From: Siphonodentalium dalli
Taxonomy: Eukaryota; Mollusca; Scaphopoda; Gadilida; Siphonodentaliidae
Assembly (NCBI GenBank): GCA_032622095.1
Contig: CP136066.1
Location: 167,038,664 to 167,102,663 of the forward strand
DNA length: 64,000 nucleotides
Direction: 5' to 3'
The translations under genes were made by a program, and so were the position numbers. Below the pieces are notes generated by a model. It had not been told where the DNA came from and did not search any database. It worked only from the letters and a program-made list of their open reading frames with translations. Below are positions 1 to 10,474 of the stretch, one piece after another (position 1 is the stretch's first letter; every line of letters starts with the position of its first letter).

Positions 1-289
1 TGAAGCATATAAACATCCATCACTGCAACAAAATGATGCCGTTATGGTCTACATGTTGTAAATCCACCGACATCGTGTTCGATATATGCATCTATCTTCA
101 GAAATGACTTAAGAACTTAAACTGTCAGCAGATATGGTACAAGACTTTTATGAAAAAACTTGTTTTGCAGCTGATAGACTACCCGCTACCCTCACCCCAT
201 GTGTCAGTAAAAAAAAAATAAAAAAATTACCCCATCACAACCCCCCCCCCCACCCCTACTAAATACTTATCACCTTTTTCTCATTACAG

Positions 290-442
290 ATATGGTCGCC
301 AGTGGTCTTCCAATTAGGAACGGAAACCTTCATGCTGGGGAAATTGCTACAACTTCACTCGATCTTTTATCTTCGATGATCAACTTCAAAATCAGGCATA
401 TGCGGAAAGAGAAACTAAAGCTTCGTATTGGAATGCATTCAG
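290..442 (+). CDS. Guanylate cyclase catalytic exon a
   Basis: The acceptor TCATTACAG ends at 289. The exon begins with two bases that complete a Tyr codon (usual GDAYMV context), then encodes 50 residues from MVASGLP to GMHS. The donor G|GTTTGTTG leaves one base (phase 1). Length is 153 nt. Confidence 0.92.
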
Positions 443-3400
443 GTTTGTTGTGAAGAAGTTACTGAATTGTGCTTCTGTGTGTAAATTTGTTTTCCCAACT
501 GGTTAACTTGTAGTTCTTTAATAATTCACTTGCGAGTACAATAGCACACAATATGAAATTGATGGAAGAGCCCTGGTTCTGATTTATCTGATGCCTCTTC
601 TTAACCCTTTCAATGTGGATTCTCCCATTCAGTTATTAAAGTAAAAGTTGTAATGATCTTATTCATTTGGAGGGGTGTTCAGGAAAATTGAGGAAAAGTA
701 TTCCAAGACCTCATTTATTGAACTTATAATCTGAAAATTTCTTAACCCTTTACCCAACAAACCGGCCAAAAACGCCCAAATAAAGCTTCAACAGCCTAAA
801 ATATCTTCGGTTTGTCTCAATAACACCATACAAATATGGATATCATTGGAACCGGTTCATTGACCACATTGTGATGGTTACAGTTATGCCCTGTGCCAAT
901 GCATTCTCTTATACATGCGAGTCGACCATAGGTCGCCTCGCATATATAAGAGAATGCATTGGCCTAAAAAAACTTTTTACCATTTGTTCTTATAATATTT
1001 TCTACATTCTTTGACAATTTGATCATTTTTAATATGTGTTAAGCCAATGCATTCTCTTATATATGCGAGGCGACCTATGGTCAACTCGCATATATAAGAG
1101 AATGCATTGGCACAGGGCCGTTCTGTTGGGTAAAGGGTTAAGGGAACTACTCGTCCATGAGTATTTATTATAGAAAGGGTTAATGAGGTACACATATATA
1201 TGTATGAGATGATCGATTCCAATACTGTGATTGCATGTCTCTATCTGAGCCGAAAATTATTTCATTTGGGGGTATGCTCTTGGCAAAACCTTACCACTTC
1301 ATGTATTGGGTTCTAAATGTCAGCCATATCCAAGTGATCCATATCATTTAATGGGTGTTCCATTCGGCTTACTATCTTTCCTTCAGAGTCTAAAAAGCTA
1401 GGTGTTTGTACATTACACAGCCCTCAAAATTAGCTCCGGCAAAAAGCAATGCCGTAGAAAAAGCTGTAAAAGCCAATATTAAATTTCATTCAATTCTTAA
1501 GAAATGCTATTGAATAAAATATACCGTTTTCAAGGGCTGCATTAAATAGTGTTAGATTGTAGTGCATCACAGATCAACCAGAGACATATGAGTCTTCTTA
1601 CTAACCTCCACTCATTTTGAATAAATTATCTTGGTATTATATTAACAGGTCCTGCGTGAGTCTTTCCAATAACCTCCCCACTGATTTTGAAATAATTAAA
1701 CCCCCCGCAACAAAGTTGCGGGGGGGAGTGGTATACTGGAATCAGCTTAGCCGTCTGTGGACACAAATTTATCCGGAGTTTTTTAATCATTTTCCGTGAA
1801 ACTTGGCACAGACATCAGCCACCGTGGAACCTGTGCACCTGCAATTATGAGGTTGACTTTTTTTTTTGTGTGGAGTTATCTCCCTTTTTCGACTCGGACA
1901 ATTTTTAATACCTTTGTCCGAGCTTTTATCCCTACATTTTTTGGTGAATTTTTTTGAAACTTTGCACAGATATTTAGAACCATGGGAACCTGTGCACCTG
2001 CGATTATGAGATCTATTTTGTGGAGTTATCCCCCTTTTTCGAATTAGAACAGACATCAACCACAATGGGAACCTGTGCACCTGCGATTTTAATGTTGGTC
2101 AGACTTATTTTTGCAGATTTATTGCCTTCTTGACTTAGAATATTTTCAATCGTTAACACAATTTTGTCCATGGTTTTTCTCAGTTGTTTATGATATTTTT
2201 TGTTAAACTTTGCACAGACATCAACCACCATGGGAACCTGCGATTTTAATGTTGGTCAGTAGAGCCCGAAGCCGCCATCGCACACCGCCGCCGCCAGCCA
2301 TATTGGCCACAAGCCGCCGCCAGCCATATATCTCTAACGCCAGCCACATTTAAAAATCTCCGTCGCCGGAATTTTAAAATGGCTGAGCCATGTGCATGGG
2401 CTTATATGTCAAGCACAACTGTACTGTGAATCGCAAAGAACTAAACCGTATTGCCTAATATTGGCATACTCGCATGGACACGGCATGGTTGTTATATTAT
2501 CAGAACACCGGGCCCCTTAGTCCAAGTCTTCTTGTACTAAAACCAGCTAAGATATTGGTATGGCGAGATGCTGGTGTTTAGCTGGTTTTAGTACAAGAAG
2601 ACTTGGACTACGGGGCCCCTTAATGTGGAATAGACTATCCCAATGCATGCTTTCATATAACTGAATGGGCTCGTCCAATCTGTATTGAAAGGGTTAAAAT
2701 ATAAATCGACAACACCCAGTCTCAGACATCGCTGGCATTTGTCAATATATAAACACATAAGAATAGAAAATAGTTTGAAATATTACATATCATTACTATC
2801 GGGTGCATATATCGCAAGATGGTAGTGATGATAGCAGTCTGAAGTCGACAGAAGTCCCAATGTAACTACTTATACCTATTCGATGGGAAACTATATAGTA
2901 TATCCATGCCAGTCCTTCGTGAATTTTCGCCATAATAGAAAAGCCAAACATCAAAAGATTACGTTTGGTCTGGAATTCTACGGGTTCACCACAAACGCTA
3001 AAAAACGGTGTCTATATTAAACCGGTAACAGGGGATTAGGAACATTTCGGAAACGAAAATACGCTGAATAATACCATCTCAGCCGGCTGAGCCGCCATAT
3101 TTCGTCAGCCACGAATGGTGTGACTGAGCCGGCTTAGCTAGCTAACCAGCCACGAAAATCGGTTGAGCCAGCCATGAAAACTATTTTTTGTGGCTTCGGG
3201 TTCTATTGGTCAGACTTATTTTGGGGGAGTTATTTGCCTTCTTGACTTAGAATATTTTCTCAGTAATATTTTTTTACTTAAAACACAGGGGGTATACTTA
3301 GTCCCATTGGGACAGTCACACCTCTAGTTTATCTTGGTATTAACAGGTCTTCTCACTAACCTCCACTGATTTTGAATAAATTATCTTGGTATTAACAGGT

Positions 3401-6400
3401 CCTGCATGGGTCTTCTCACTAACCTCCACTAATTTTGAATATTTTATCTTGGTATTAACAGGTCCTGCAGTGTCTGGTGTAGTTGGATTGAAGATGCCTC
3501 GGTACTGTCTATTTGGAGATACAGTGAACATAGCTTCTCGAATGGAGTCCAGTTCCATGGGCAAGTATTCTGTTTAGCCAAAAAAACCTTTAAATTCACA
3601 ACGCTTTTCCACTACATACTTGCCAGTTTTCTGATCGCATTGCATCATGACATGCTTCGCTGTGGTCAGACCATGGTGGGCAGGCCTGGAAATCTCAAGG
3701 CGGGCTGCCCGCCTACAGCCCACCTAGATATTTTATCGTGTTTTACTGCATCGAAATTAAACAAATTTAAATTGTACAGTGTGCGCATGCGTGATCTCTG
3801 CAACAGATGGTAATGTCAAATGGCGGAATCATTAAATTCCGGAACAAATTGTTCCGTAAATCGGATCTTCTGATTGATTCTCACACATTTTAAGGACAAA
3901 ATAAATTATTTCTCTTCATAAGATTGAGCTTACAATATATTTCACTGGATAAAAGCAACATATAACTGTGGATAGTGAGAACCAAATGTCACCGTCTCGA
4001 TTTAGTTCAACCTTTCGTTAATCCGTTTCCGGTTCCTATCAGAGAAAATTGTATATCACTATTTAAAATGAAAATTTTCTCGCTTCGATTGACAATCTTA
4101 ATATAATGAGCTAATGGTCTCCAAGTTATCAATCACTGTGGTGAATATTCTTGTTTACAACGTTATTCAATCATTAAAGTTGAGAAACTATTCTCTATGT
4201 CCCCAATTGCAAACACCCAGTAAATCTATACCGAGCGACTTGACCGCTGGAAGCAGCAATCTGCGAAAGCGGTCTTGTCATCGGTGATGGAATATGGATT
4301 ACTTTGACAAATAAAGCAGTCATTTGTAACTGTATTCAAGTGTACATATACTGGATTTAATATGATACTTGACTGTCTATTCTATGTAACATTTCACAAC
4401 TTAACCCTTTACCCAACAAACCGGCCAAAACCGGCCAAATAAAGCTTCAACAGCCTAAAATATCTTCGGTCTGTCTCAATAGAACCATACAAATATGGAT
4501 ATCATTGGAACCGGCTCCTTCACCACATTGTGATGGTTACAGTTATGCCCTGTGCCAATGCATTCTCTTATATATGCGAGTCGACCATACGTCGCCTCGC
4601 ATATATAAGAGAATGCATTGGCCTAAAAAAAATCTTTTTTTAACACTTTTTACCATTTTTTCTTACATTCTTTAACAATTTTATAATTTTTTCTTACATT
4701 TTTTATAATATTTTTCTACATTCTTTGACAATTTTATCATTTTTAATATGTGTTAAGCCAATGCATTCTCTTATATATGCGAGGCGACCTATGGTCGACT
4801 CGCATATATAAGAGAATGCATTGGCACAGGGCCGTTCTGTTGGGTAAAGGGTTAATCCACCCGGTTACCAATTACAGAAATGAATCGGGAATCAAGTCTG
4901 CGATCTCACTTCCATGCATGTTTGTCTGAAAAACGTACCAGAATTATTCTGTCCTGATTAAAAATATTTTGCATGGCCTGACCAACAAGAATTTGACTTT
5001 GCATGACCTTTCACACGTACATAAAGAAATACAATTAGAATGTACTAAGTATCAGAATATTTTGGAGGAACATGCAACTAAATTTTGTTTATTTACAGCT
5101 TTTAGGATCCACATGAGTTCGAAGACGGCTGACATCCTGATGGAACTAGGTGGATACCACTTAGAAGACAGAGGAGAGAGGGAAATCCCGGTAATGAACA
5201 CATCCCCCACATCAAAACTACATGAGTTTTGGAAATTAATAAAATAAATACTGTTTGAACAATTGGTTGTGTAACAATTAATGATTCTTTCTGAAGAATC
5301 ATATCGCGATGCATTTATTCTCACATGTTGATATAATTTGTACAGTTCCTTAGTGTCTGTGACTTGTAGTGTAAATGATAAATCTATCACTCATCACTAG
5401 TGTCCAAATAATGCTAAAGGATATATCAATTGTTTCAGTGTGACTATATAAGATTAGGCATGGAATTGAATTCAAGTATTCACATTTCCAATATTTAAGC
5501 AAAAATTTCAAATTATGTTTGCATTGAAATTGAACTCATTGACCTGCTTGGTGACCACGCACTGAGTATTCTGATCGTTGATTGGTTAAACCGGCAACAC
5601 GTATTTTGCTACTATGGAATCGCTTTGTAATTATCTTCAAATATAGGAAAATACAAAAGGTGGGGTTTTTTTTATCGATAAATAGATGAGTTTTAAATCA
5701 ACGGTCTGTTTTCGTGTGTAGTAAAGTGTGGACACCGGGTTTGTGCTCTCCATGAATTTTTTTTCATTATCTGTATTATAATTTGTCGAACTGTTTTCCT
5801 ACAATTGTGTACCAGATTTGTGAAATATAGCTTATACTCGATCGCTTGCCATTGAAATTTTAGGAATCGGTTCAGGTGTTTGGGAATTATGGCCATTAGA
5901 ATTGAGTACGTATTTGAAATAGAGAACTCCCTTCTAACATTTTATATCAATAGCAATGCATTTGTTAAAGTGGCATGCTCGTTATTAATTTAGATTCATA
6001 AGAAACTAATGTCACTATAATAAATTATTCATTCATATACTTAACAACAAGTGTTGATTTCATATTTTCTTAAATTATTGTTCTTTAAATGTAAGTTTCA
6101 AATCTAAGATTGCATGTGCTACACTTGAAAATTTTGATAACAGTAAAGATAAATTTCCATGTGTAAGTAAAAACATTTTGAATGATTTTCTGTAGCATTT
6201 GTACCCCAGCACTTGGTTTGAGCATCACTTATTCAAAATATCCCTTCCTACCCTATTTTTTCACAAGCATAGTACCCCAACAAGCTTTATTTTCTTAGGT
6301 ATAGCTCCAACAAAACCTTCATTGTACTAATTTTTGTTCCAGGGTGAAGGTACCATGAGGACATATTGGCTGAATGGCAAAGATGGCTTCACCAAACCAT

Positions 6401-6429
6401 TACCAGACTTATCATTGGCAGCCTCGTAA
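290..6429 (+). CDS. Receptor-type guanylate cyclase, C-terminal catalytic part (4 exons, 5' end outside window)
   Basis: Class III nucleotide cyclase that makes cGMP from GTP. Spliced exons are 290-442, 3462-3560, 5099-5190 and 6343-6429, all phase-compatible, giving about 142 C-terminal residues. Visible signatures are [11 protein letters not shown] and LRIGMHSGP, followed by the nucleotide-binding block [19 protein letters not shown]. The Cys in RYCLFGDT is the guanine-specifying residue (adenylyl cyclases have Asp there). The Asn and Arg of NIASR are the transition-state residues. The tail [20 protein letters not shown] is the usual end of membrane guanylate cyclases such as natriuretic-peptide receptors. 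The metal-binding Asp residues, kinase-homology domain and receptor domain must lie left of the window. The protein ends 14 residues after TYWLNGK, so there is no long extension. Family is certain; the subtype (NPR-like or invertebrate-specific) cannot be told from this part. Confidence 0.93.
600..741. repeat. Fragment of TTAA-target MITE (CCCTTTCWAT family)
   Basis: TTAACCCTTTCAATGTGGATTC and the following CCCATTCAGTT match the ends of elements at 31.7 and 57.4 kb. Only one end is recognisable here, inside the cyclase intron. Confidence 0.5.
742..1141. mobile_element. TTAA-target MITE (piggyBac-like), copy A1, with two internal palindromes
   Basis: The element starts TTAACCCTTTACCCAACA and ends with its reverse complement TGTTGGGTAAAGGGTTAA. 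TTAA at both ends is the piggyBac-type target duplication. It contains two near-perfect palindromes of about 65 bp (900-965 and 1045-1112) with arms GCCAATGCATTCTCTTATAT. No coding capacity. Related full copies lie at 4401-4855 and 20146-20525. It sits in the cyclase intron. Confidence 0.85.
1418..1539. mobile_element. Short MITE with CAGCCCT ends
   Basis: The ends are CAGCCCTCAAAATTAGC and, in inverted orientation, TTTCAAGGGCTG. Related fragments containing GCAATGCCGTAGA occur near 11100, 11555-11630, 60300 and 61020-61100. The CAGCCCTYGAAATTAG end resembles hAT termini, but I could not align an 8-bp target duplication. Confidence 0.5.
1795..2259. repeat. Degenerate tandem repeat with GGGAACCTGTGCACCTGC motif
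   Basis: The motif GGGAACCTGTGCACCTGC recurs near 1823, 1984, 2069 and 2231 (truncated), with shared flanks (TTTGCACAGACATCAACCAC; GTGGAGTTATC). The same repeat resumes at 3214-3330 on the other side of the hAT insertion and appears again at 15000-15180. Its apparent ORFs are repeat artefacts. Confidence 0.6.
2260..3205 (-). mobile_element. hAT-type non-autonomous transposon, copy 1 (946 bp)
   Basis: The ends TAGAGCCCGAAGCC and GGCTTCGGGTTCTA are inverted repeats. The 8-bp direct repeat TTGGTCAG lies exactly outside both ends (2252-2259, 3206-3213), the hAT hallmark. There is no transposase ORF. A foldback with GTCCAAGTCTTCTTGTACTA arms sits at about 2518-2625. A second copy lies in opposite orientation at 40883-41838. 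Confidence 0.92.
3316..3475 (+). repeat. Tandem copies of the intron-exon junction upstream of cyclase exon b
   Basis: TTATCTTGGTATTAACAGGTC occurs three times, giving AG acceptors at 3345-3346, 3397-3398 and 3460-3461. Linkers CTCACTAACCTCCACT separate them. A further diverged copy lies at 1627-1660. The last acceptor is the real exon start. The 3398 acceptor is exactly 63 nt upstream and in frame with no stop, so its use would insert 21 residues. Confidence 0.85.
3462..3560 (+). CDS. Guanylate cyclase catalytic exon b (GC donor)
   Basis: The acceptor TATTAACAG is followed by GT-CCT-GCA, which joins to the previous G to restore the conserved Gly of HSGPAVSG. The exon encodes 32 residues including [18 protein letters not shown]. 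It ends ATG-G followed by GCAAGT, a non-canonical GC donor. The nearby GT donor (GTATTC at 3565) would put a TAG stop three codons after the join, so the GC site is preferred. Earlier copies of this acceptor lie at 3346 and 3398. Confidence 0.88.
3561..4400. other. Cyclase intron, no gene seen
   Basis: Intronic AT-rich DNA. A CAGGCCTGGAAATCTCAAG string near 3682 resembles one hAT terminus, but no matching end was found. No coding exon or RNA gene is visible. Confidence 0.5.
4401..4855. mobile_element. TTAA-target MITE (piggyBac-like), copy A2
   Basis: TTAACCCTTTACCCAACA at the left and its inverse at the right, with TTAA on both sides. Internal palindromes of the ATTCTCTTATATATGCGAG type lie at 4553-4622 and 4755-4826. 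Same orientation and family as 742-1141, with a longer AT-rich centre. Confidence 0.85.
5099..5190 (+). CDS. Guanylate cyclase catalytic exon c
   Basis: The acceptor ATTTACAG is followed by CT-TTT-AGG. The exon encodes 30 residues, [13 protein letters not shown]...RGEREIP, matching the IHLSxxT and GGF/Y-ELxxRGE motifs of guanylate cyclases. The donor CCG|GTAATG is phase 0. A plus-strand ORF that runs on past 5190 is intron read-through. Confidence 0.9.
6343..6429 (+). CDS. Guanylate cyclase terminal coding exon
   Basis: The acceptor TTTTTGTTCCAG is followed in phase 0 by [16 protein letters not shown] and a short tail ending SLAAS and TAA at 6427-6429. MRTYWL is the standard closing motif of the cyclase domain, so this is the true C-terminus. 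Confidence 0.9.
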   Translation, partial: GEGTMRTYWLNGKDGFTKPLPDLSLAAS

Positions 6430-6796
6430 TCAAAGCACGAGTTCAAATAACCAACATTACTTCATAAGATATATATCATTTATATTAATTATAGAACTCA
6501 TCACTGCTGATTGTGTTTTTTGTTTTCACCGACATGAAAATACAGATGAAGCAACGTCAGGCCACGCGAAGTCAATTCCCCATGTTTCAAGCCAAAATGT
6601 TTTCAAAAAAGTATGCGAGCACACGGTTTTTAATTGATTTTTTAATATTTCTGTGGCACATGCCAATGAAGCATTCCACCTCCGAGTCGGCTAGCTCTGG
6701 GTTTTTAATTTCAGTTGCCTCCCGACCATTATTTCCAGAACAAAAGGTAGTTGATAGATTCCATGTGATTTATTTCCTCAACATTCATGCAATAAA
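6430..6796 (+). terminator. 3' UTR with candidate poly(A) signal
   Basis: AATAAA at 6791-6796 is the first good polyadenylation hexamer after the cyclase stop, about 360 nt downstream. The intervening sequence has no sustained coding frame and reads as a 3' UTR. The cleavage site itself cannot be seen. Confidence 0.55.
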
Positions 6797-7204
6797 GTAG
6801 CATTGATACATTTTTTAATGAGTTTGCAAATGGAAAACATGGATACAAATTACAGTAATCGGAAATATGAATAGGAAAACTGGACTCAGTTCCCCGCAGT
6901 TTGTATAGAAATGTACTGCAGTTATTTCGTACCGATTATAATTTTTTCCGACATTAAAACACGAATAAAATTGTTGCATGGTTTCGGGAACATGCTGTCT
7001 GGCCTGAGAAATGGAAAATTGACTTTGCGTGTCCTTATTGTTCTGCGAAAATGATGTGTTCTAAATTTATTTATTAAGACCAACAAGGTTTATGTTCCAT
7101 TTCTGAGGTGACTATCCTCCAGGTTTCATGCACATTGGAATGTTTTTTTGGTAATCTTTTATAGAGAAAGTTTACTCTGTTCATTTGTTGAACTTATTAT
7201 CCAA
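6797..7204. other. Spacer downstream of cyclase gene, nothing recognised
   Basis: AT-rich DNA with no supported exon, RNA gene or complete repeat. Several T-rich runs are present. Confidence 0.5.
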
Positions 7205-7945
7205 GGCCAAAAAAAAAAAGGGTTTTGATTCTCGGGCATCGCCGCATCGAAAAAAAAATGGCCCGCGTTGGACCATTCTTTCCCATTTTGGATTCTCACC
7301 GTAATTGTAAACCGGTAACACGAAAATAGGAAACTGTCACACGGAAATTAGTCTCAAATATCGAATAGGAGCTAAATACAACGGTTTATGTGTGGGTATT
7401 CAACAAAACATAGGCAACGATAACTATCAGGTTTATTGTCACGTGCATCACAGGCTGTCGAAACTCCAAAGTTTATTGGTCAAATGTGTTGAAATATTTC
7501 GATAAAAGCAAGAAGTTGGATATTCAATGAGTCATCCGCCAACCTGACCTTGGCGATCTTTGCACAGTAAGTAAGTAACCCTGCAAGATAGAGTTTTTCT
7601 CCTTGCTATGCTATTGTGATCAAAGGCATGAAAACCAGAGCAGTTTGACAAGTGGTGTACATGTATATTGGCCATGTTTATGGTAGTTATTTGAAGTTTT
7701 ATTGTCGATCATCCATTGCGCTACATATAGTCTCTAATTTTAAGTCAGCGGAATAAGTGAATCAAGACTTTCTATGATAGTGCTGTGGGTAAGGAGTCGA
7801 TTACTTAGGGCATTACTGTAGTTTGGAAGATCACTTTATCTTTTCTTTTCAACTGCTCACTATGGGCAGAAAAATAAAATCCTCGCTCCCGCATTGATTT
7901 AAAAAAAAATTTGCCTGAGAATAAAATATCTTTTTTTGTTTGGCC
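7205..7945. mobile_element. Non-autonomous DNA transposon with GGCCAAAAAAA ends, copy J1
   Basis: The left end GGCC(A)n...GATTCTCGGGC and the right end GCCTGAGAATAAAATATC...TTTGGCC are inverted repeats. The body is homologous to 9659-10474 (shared GTTTATTGGTCAAATGTGTTG and AAGTGAATCAAGACTTTCT). A fragment of a TA-target palindromic MITE is inserted at 7780-7818. The target duplication is unclear, so the superfamily is not assigned. Confidence 0.65.
7780..7818. mobile_element. Fragment of palindromic TA-target MITE (family C)
   Basis: AAGGAGTCGATTACTTAGGG followed by CATTACTG interrupts J1 exactly where its sister copy reads GATAGTTTGG without it. This shows insertion at a TA dinucleotide. 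Confidence 0.7.
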
Positions 7946-8212
7946 TGATATGTTACAACTTTGGGTTTTACAAAAGTCTGTTACATTAAAATTCCATGAA
8001 CGCTTTTAATCATGAAAAGTAATTTTTCACACACAACACCATTTTTTTTTTTATTTGGGAGTAAACATGTAAAAACCTGCCTGTTGGGAACTATTTTTCA
8101 CAAAAAGTGGAGTGAAAAACCTGCCTGTCAGATAATTTTAAAAATAAATATAAAAAATGACTCCCAGCCTGCCCAATTAAAAAAAAGTGTCCGAGAAACA
8201 GATGATCAACTA

Positions 8213-8437
8213 CAGTAATGCCCTAAGTAATCGACCCCTTAACCACAGCATAATTATGGGTAACTTTTCACTGAACTTTTCAGGATTTAGTCGGAAATAT
8301 GGCTTGTTGCCATTCATCGGGAAGCTTTCACTGAGAGCTTTCCGATGAATGGCAACAAGCCATATTTCCAACTAAATCCTGAAAAGTTAACCATAATTCT
8401 GCTATGTTTAAGGAGTCGATTATTTAGGGCATTACTG
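8213..8437. mobile_element. Palindromic TA-target MITE, family C (225 bp)
   Basis: The element is one long inverted repeat running from CAGTAATGCCCTAAGTAATC to GGGCATTACTG, with TA on each side. The CAGT ends and TA target fit a Tc1/mariner-type foldback MITE. Related copies are at 32092-32304, 33005-33215 and 49914-50029, with partial ones at 31548, 39442 and 52801. Confidence 0.85.
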
Positions 8438-8867
8438 TATGTGCGTCCTTAGAATTGTTCATTATTGATTTGGATTTGGATGTAAGATAGAACGACACAA
8501 GTGTTTGGACTGGTTAACGTTAATGCACGAGTTTGTTATGACGCGATGGTAAAATGAGAACCTCAGGTTCGAGTTTTACTTCGCGGCATGACAATCAAGT
8601 GCAATAATGTTAACATGTTCAAATAACTGTGTTGTTCTATGTTTATTACACACTGTGAAGATTTTAGCTTGTGTGAAACTGAAATTTAGGTCCATATTGC
8701 TTTAATTTATTGAACAAACTTGTGATCTATGTAGAGTATACCACATAATTTTGTGAAGTCATTTTGTGTCACAGCTGACGTCATCAATATAATCAATTTG
8801 TACTCCAAGGACAAGATAACTATTTTTATTGAATGTCTTGAAATCTTCTGTACCAAAATGGGTGTCC

Positions 8868-9034
8868 AATAAATAGAGGATCTACAACGAGTCCCCAGTT
8901 TATAGCGGAATTTACAAAACGAGTCCAGTAAATTAGGTCTGGATCGAGCCTTTGGCGAGGTCCAGACCTAATTTACTGGACGAGTTTTGTAATTTCCGCT
9001 ATAAACTGGGGACGAGTTGTAGATTCTATTTATT
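8868..9034. repeat. Near-perfect palindrome of about 165 bp (family D)
   Basis: The left arm AATAAATAGAGGATCTAC...GTCCAGTAAATTAGGTCTGG is mirrored by GTCCAGACCTAATTTACTGG...GATTCTATTTATT. A half copy lies at 34255-34375. AGGATCATGTAATAAATA near 9409 may mark an outer end of a larger element. Confidence 0.8.
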
Positions 9035-9658
9035 ACATGATCCAAAACATCGACAAAACAAACTTAAATCGACATATGTGACGCGAAATTAACGTCGGCT
9101 TCTATAAGGCATGCGATGACGTTTCACGTAACTATTCGTTGTTTGCCCGCGTAACGAAATAGTCCCAGATAAATACAGACTTTTTAACGCATTTAATGGC
9201 GTATATTTAATGACATAACTTTTCAAACTCTTCAGTCGTAATAGTTTGTTGGAAAAATATTGGAAGCCATAGTATTTTGAGACGTAGCGTACGGAATGTT
9301 AACAGGTCGACAAACCGGAAGTCAAAGGTCACCTGGCACTATTTCCTGTTATTAAACGAACGTTTAATATCACAATTTATAGAATGGGTGTATTGAATGG
9401 AATAAGGGTAGGATCATGTAATAAATAGTATTACTACGCAGTCATTTCGGAATGAATGTTCAGATAATAAGTTCAACAAGCAGCCTTAGAGCGTTTGTTG
9501 AACTTAGTTGAACATTCCCCGAGTGACTACTCATCAATGAGTATTTAGTCATGAATGGATTTAATAAATTCCTCTTGCATTTTCCTGGTAGTACTGAATA
9601 ATGTTATTTACGCTATTTAACTCTAAACGGCATAATTGTAATATATTTTATAAGTTAA
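9035..9658. other. Spacer, minor repeat only
   Basis: No gene. A small hairpin near 9467-9530 (ATAAGTTCAACAA / TTGTTGAACTT) belongs to the TTAA-MITE family seen complete at 57404-57648. Confidence 0.5.
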
Positions 9659-10474
9659 GGCCAAAAAAAAAAGGGTCTTGATTCTCAGGCATAGCCTCAT
9701 CGAAAAAAGTGGCCCTTGTTAGACCATTTTATTTCCACTTCACCTCAGTTGTAAATCGGTAAAACGAAAATAGGAAATAAGTTACGTTTCAAATATCGAA
9801 TAGACCACAGGCAATGATAATGATCAGGTATATTGTCACCACAGGCTGTCCAAACCCCCAAGTTTATTGGTCAAATGTGTTGAAAATATTTTGTAAATGA
9901 TCAGCAGAACGTTAGATATTTGACCTTTGCACAGTAAGTAACACTACAAGATAGAGTTTGCCCCTTGCTGCACTATTGCAATCGAAGATACACAAACCAG
10001 AGCTCAATACAGTTTGACAAGCGGTGTATGTTGGCCATGTTTATGATGGTTATTTGAAGTGTTATTGTCTATCATCCATTTCATATAGTCTCTAATTAGT
10101 CAGCGGAATAAGTGAATCAAGACTTTCTGTGATAGTTTGGAAGATTCCGTACTTTTAAATGAATCGGATATGCAGTTCTGCGTGTTGTTAAAAATGATAG
10201 TGCCGATGTTAAAATCATATCAATATATATACCATTCTAGGTAAACTATATGATGTACGGGTAGTTCAATGTCATAATTTGTCATTCGTTATATCAGATT
10301 AAATTAGTTTATATCCATTACAAAATTCTCCCTACATTTTCTGGACCCGTGAAGGTTTAATAATCCAATGCTTACTATGCCAGTCTGGTCAGAATAAAAT
10401 TAAAATAAAACTCTCGCTCCCTCATTGATTTTCAAAAAAATTGCCTGAGAATCAAATATCTTTTTTTGTTGGCC
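9659..10474. mobile_element. Non-autonomous DNA transposon with GGCCAAAAAAA ends, copy J2
   Basis: Same terminal structure and body as 7205-7945: GGCC(A)n with GATTCTCAGGC at the left, GCCTGAGAATCAAATATC and TTGGCC at the right. No transposase frame. It lacks the family C insertion, so it shows the empty site. Confidence 0.65.

Noticed and set aside
1787-2231. Overlapping minus-strand ORFs with repeated VVDVCAKF-like words
   Set aside because: They are translations of a diverged tandem DNA repeat, interrupted by the hAT insertion.
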